Assembly: GCA_011525785.1 (NCBI GenBank)
Contig: WYBT01000030.1
Location: forward strand, 124,001-188,000
Source of the DNA: Planctomycetaceae bacterium
GTDB taxonomy: Bacteria > Planctomycetota > UBA1135 > GCA-002686595
Reading direction: 5' to 3'
Length of the DNA: 64,000 nucleotides
The number at the start of each line of letters is the position of its first letter. The first letter of the stretch is position 1. The translations under genes were made by a program, and so were the position numbers. Under the pieces are notes generated by a model that was not told where the DNA came from, searched no databases, and saw only the letters and a program-made list of their open reading frames with translations. Positions 62,168-64,000 of this stretch are shown piece after piece.

Positions 62168-63448
62168 ATGAAGCCCACCTCCCGTGTCCTGCGCCCGCGC
62201 GCCGTGGCGTTCGCCGCCCTGAGCCTGGCGCTCGCCTGTCAGGCCCAGCGCCAGCGCACCCCGGCCGAGGAAGTCAACTGGCTGGTGAGCCACGGTCGCT
62301 ACGAGGAGGCCGTGAAGCAGGCCGCCGAGCTGGCTCAGGCGGACAGCGACGACCCGCAGCGCGCTGAGCTGTGGCGCATGGCCAGCGCGGCCTGGCGGCT
62401 GGAGAACGGCCGGCGGCTGACCTTCCGCGACCAGGACGTTGAAGCGCTAGCAGAGTTCGAGGCGGCGCTGGAACTCGCGCCCGACGCGCCGCAGGTCCGC
62501 GCCTGGGTTTCGGCGACGCTCGACAAGCTCGCCGGGCGCTGGGTCGACCGCGCTATCGCCGCCCACGCCGGCGACGACCTCGAGGAGGCCGTGCGCTGCT
62601 ACGAACTGGCGCTCGGCTACCGCCCCGACGACCGGCTGGCCAACGATGGCTTGGCGCGCGCGCTGCTGCAGATCAACTACCGGCGCGGCATGGGCGAGGC
62701 GTACTACGAGCGCGGCGTCAAGGCGCTGAGCGACTTCTGGCTCGAGCAGGCGGCGCATCACTTCTCCTCGACGCTCAAGTACGACGAGAACGATCGCGCG
62801 GAGCTGCGCCGCACCCAGACCGCCACGCTGCGCGCCGAGAACCGCGTGCTGATCGCCATCGACCTCGAGGAAGCCGGGCAGTACGCCGCCGCGCGCAACG
62901 AGTACCGCATCGCGACGCTGTTCGACCCCGCTCACGCCGAAGCGCTCGCCGGGCTGGAGCGCACGCGCATCGAGGAGCGCGCGACCGAGTTCCTGCGCGA
63001 AGCCGATCGGCGCATGCTCAAGGGCGAGTTCGACGCCGCGCAGAAGGCGCTCGACGAAGGCGAGGCGCTCACGCAACGCCAGCAGGTGAGTTTCGCCGCC
63101 GAGCGCGAGCGCTTGGTCGATGCGCGCCTCAACGCGCGCTACGAGGCGGTGCGCACGATCGAGAGCGACCACCGCTACGAGGAGGCCATCGCCGCCTACG
63201 AGGAGTTGCTCGCTCAGACGCCGCAGGGCTTCTACAAGGACGCGATCGCGCGCCGCGACTCGCTGGTCGACTCGGTGCAGCGCGCGCAGGCCGCTTACGA
63301 CGAGGCGCTGACGACTGAAGACCTCGCGCGGCGCGTGTCGCTGCTGCGGCAGGTCATGCTGGTCCACCCCGAGTTCCGCGACACGCGCGAACGCCTCGCC
63401 AAGGCCGAGGCCGAGCTGGCCGCTTCGCAGGCGCCCACGGACGGCTGA
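62168..63448 (+). CDS. TPR-containing lipoprotein
   Basis: A 426-residue lipoprotein. The ATG at 62168 gives a signal ending LSLALACQAQ (Cys about residue 24). The rest is built of TPR-like helix pairs: GRYEEAVKQAAELA, DDLEEAVRCYELALGYRPDD, GQYAAARNEYRIATLFDPAHAEAL, RYEEAIAAYEELL. It probably assembles envelope proteins or enzymes in the periplasm; the partner is unknown. It may belong to the lpt transcript, 133 bases downstream. An in-frame ATG at 62114 is less likely. Confidence 0.78.
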   Translation: MKPTSRVLRPRAVAFAALSLALACQAQRQRTPAEEVNWLVSHGRYEEAVKQAAELAQADSDDPQRAELWRMASAAWRLENGRRLTFRDQDVEALAEFEAALELAPDAPQVRAWVSATLDKLAGRWVDRAIAAHAGDDLEEAVRCYELALGYRPDDRLANDGLARALLQINYRRGMGEAYYERGVKALSDFWLEQAAHHFSSTLKYDENDRAELRRTQTATLRAENRVLIAIDLEEAGQYAAARNEYRIATLFDPAHAEALAGLERTRIEERATEFLREADRRMLKGEFDAAQKALDEGEALTQRQQVSFAAERERLVDARLNARYEAVRTIESDHRYEEAIAAYEELLAQTPQGFYKDAIARRDSLVDSVQRAQAAYDEALTTEDLARRVSLLRQVMLVHPEFRDTRERLAKAEAELAASQAPTDG

Positions 63449-63541
63449 CGCGCGTCGCGCAGCTCCTCCCGGAGCGCCGTGGCGGCGTGAAGCCCGCCCG
63501 TTCCGATCGTCGCGACAGTTCCGACAGTCCGGTCTGCGCCG

Positions 63542-63880
63542 TCAGTCGCGCCAGGCGCGGCGCACGCGGCCGTCCTTGAACTCCACGTACGCGCGTCGAT
63601 CCGCGCGCGTCGACGGTTCGCTCTCGATGCGGAAGAGCACGTTGCCGCTGGCGGTGGTGCGCTCGCGCATCGCCCAGCGCCACAGCTCGAGCCCGTCGTC
63701 GAGCTGCAGCTTCTCGAGCGGCTCGCCCAGCAGCGCCAGGACGAACTTCTGTCCCGAGCCGGGCTCGATGCGATCGAGCGTCTCGGCGCCGATGTCGATG
63801 TGGCGCGTCGCGAGCGAGCGCGACTGGCACGCGCCGAGCGCCAGGGCCAGGAGCAGCGCGCAGACGACTTTGGTCGACAT
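63542..63880 (-). CDS. small BamE-like lipoprotein
   Basis: A 112-residue lipoprotein. The signal ends in LALALGAC, with Cys18 the likely lipidated residue. The mature part has IDIGAETLDRIEPGSGQKFVLALLGEP and a WRWAMRE segment, which resembles the SmpA/OmlA (BamE) fold of small outer-membrane lipoproteins. It could be a BamE-like partner of outer-membrane protein assembly, but the similarity is by pattern only. It is convergent with the TPR lipoprotein. Confidence 0.7.
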   Translation of the reverse strand: MSTKVVCALLLALALGACQSRSLATRHIDIGAETLDRIEPGSGQKFVLALLGEPLEKLQLDDGLELWRWAMRERTTASGNVLFRIESEPSTRADRRAYVEFKDGRVRRAWRD

Positions 63881-64000
63881 GCGCGCACTTTAGCTCAAGC
63901 CCGCGCGGCCGGTCCAACGACGCACGGAGCGCTCGACGGGCCGGGCGAAGCGATGACTACACTTCGCAGTGTCCCTGATGCGCGTCCGCCGACCTCTCTT

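Overview
The window comes from a high-GC Gram-negative bacterium, most likely a member of the Planctomycetota. The reasons are an FG-GAP secreted protein with a C-terminal domain I associate from memory with that phylum, an ECF sigma factor coupled to a Ser/Thr kinase, sulfatase-fold proteins, many lipoproteins, and lipid A acyltransferase, LPS-kinase and LptF/LptG-like genes. I cannot name a species. Most genes use very GC-rich codons. The stretch from about 12,990 to 20,630 is visibly less GC-rich: 33 of 60 bases in 13021-13080 are G or C, against 43 of 60 in 4021-4080.

Layout. 1-2459 (minus): three pilin-like secretion genes in PilV/PilW/PilX order, the last running off the left edge. 2654-5070: asd and lysC. 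5149-9848: an SDR, an amidohydrolase lipoprotein, an OsmC protein and a secreted protein of unknown function. 9950-12931: a cobalamin riboswitch and btuF-btuC-btuD-like genes, closed by a terminator. 13001-20627: the compositionally distinct block, which is an ECF sigma factor, a transmembrane kinase with a C-terminal formylglycine-generating-enzyme-like domain, a small unknown protein, an animal-type heme peroxidase and a ParA-like ATPase, with a divergent lipoprotein. 20678-23734: a cytochrome c-like protein, a membrane sulfatase-fold protein and a histidine phosphatase.

23.8-41.5 kb is an envelope-glycan region. It holds two GT2 enzymes, a flippase and a GT39-like membrane enzyme, then a long minus-strand run of a FAD oxidoreductase, a VTC-domain protein, a DUF4956 protein, a TPR protein, an SGNH hydrolase, a CotH kinase fused to a beta-helix, two GT4 enzymes, a polysaccharide deacetylase and two small membrane proteins sharing a repeat. 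41.7-53.1 kb carries a second sulfatase-fold lipoprotein, a HEAT-repeat protein, the FG-GAP protein, a cupin, a possible HxD oxygenase, a polytopic membrane enzyme and an M3-like peptidase. 53.5-63.9 kb carries a CAP-domain lipoprotein, an FHA-like membrane protein, LpxL and LPS-kinase homologues, an LptF/LptG pair, a TPR lipoprotein and a small BamE-like lipoprotein.

The two parts most likely to hold something undescribed are the sigma/kinase/peroxidase/ParA block and the CotH-VTC-DUF4956 glycan operon. I found no tRNA, rRNA, CRISPR array, transposase or phage gene. All family names come from motif recognition by eye, not from database searches.
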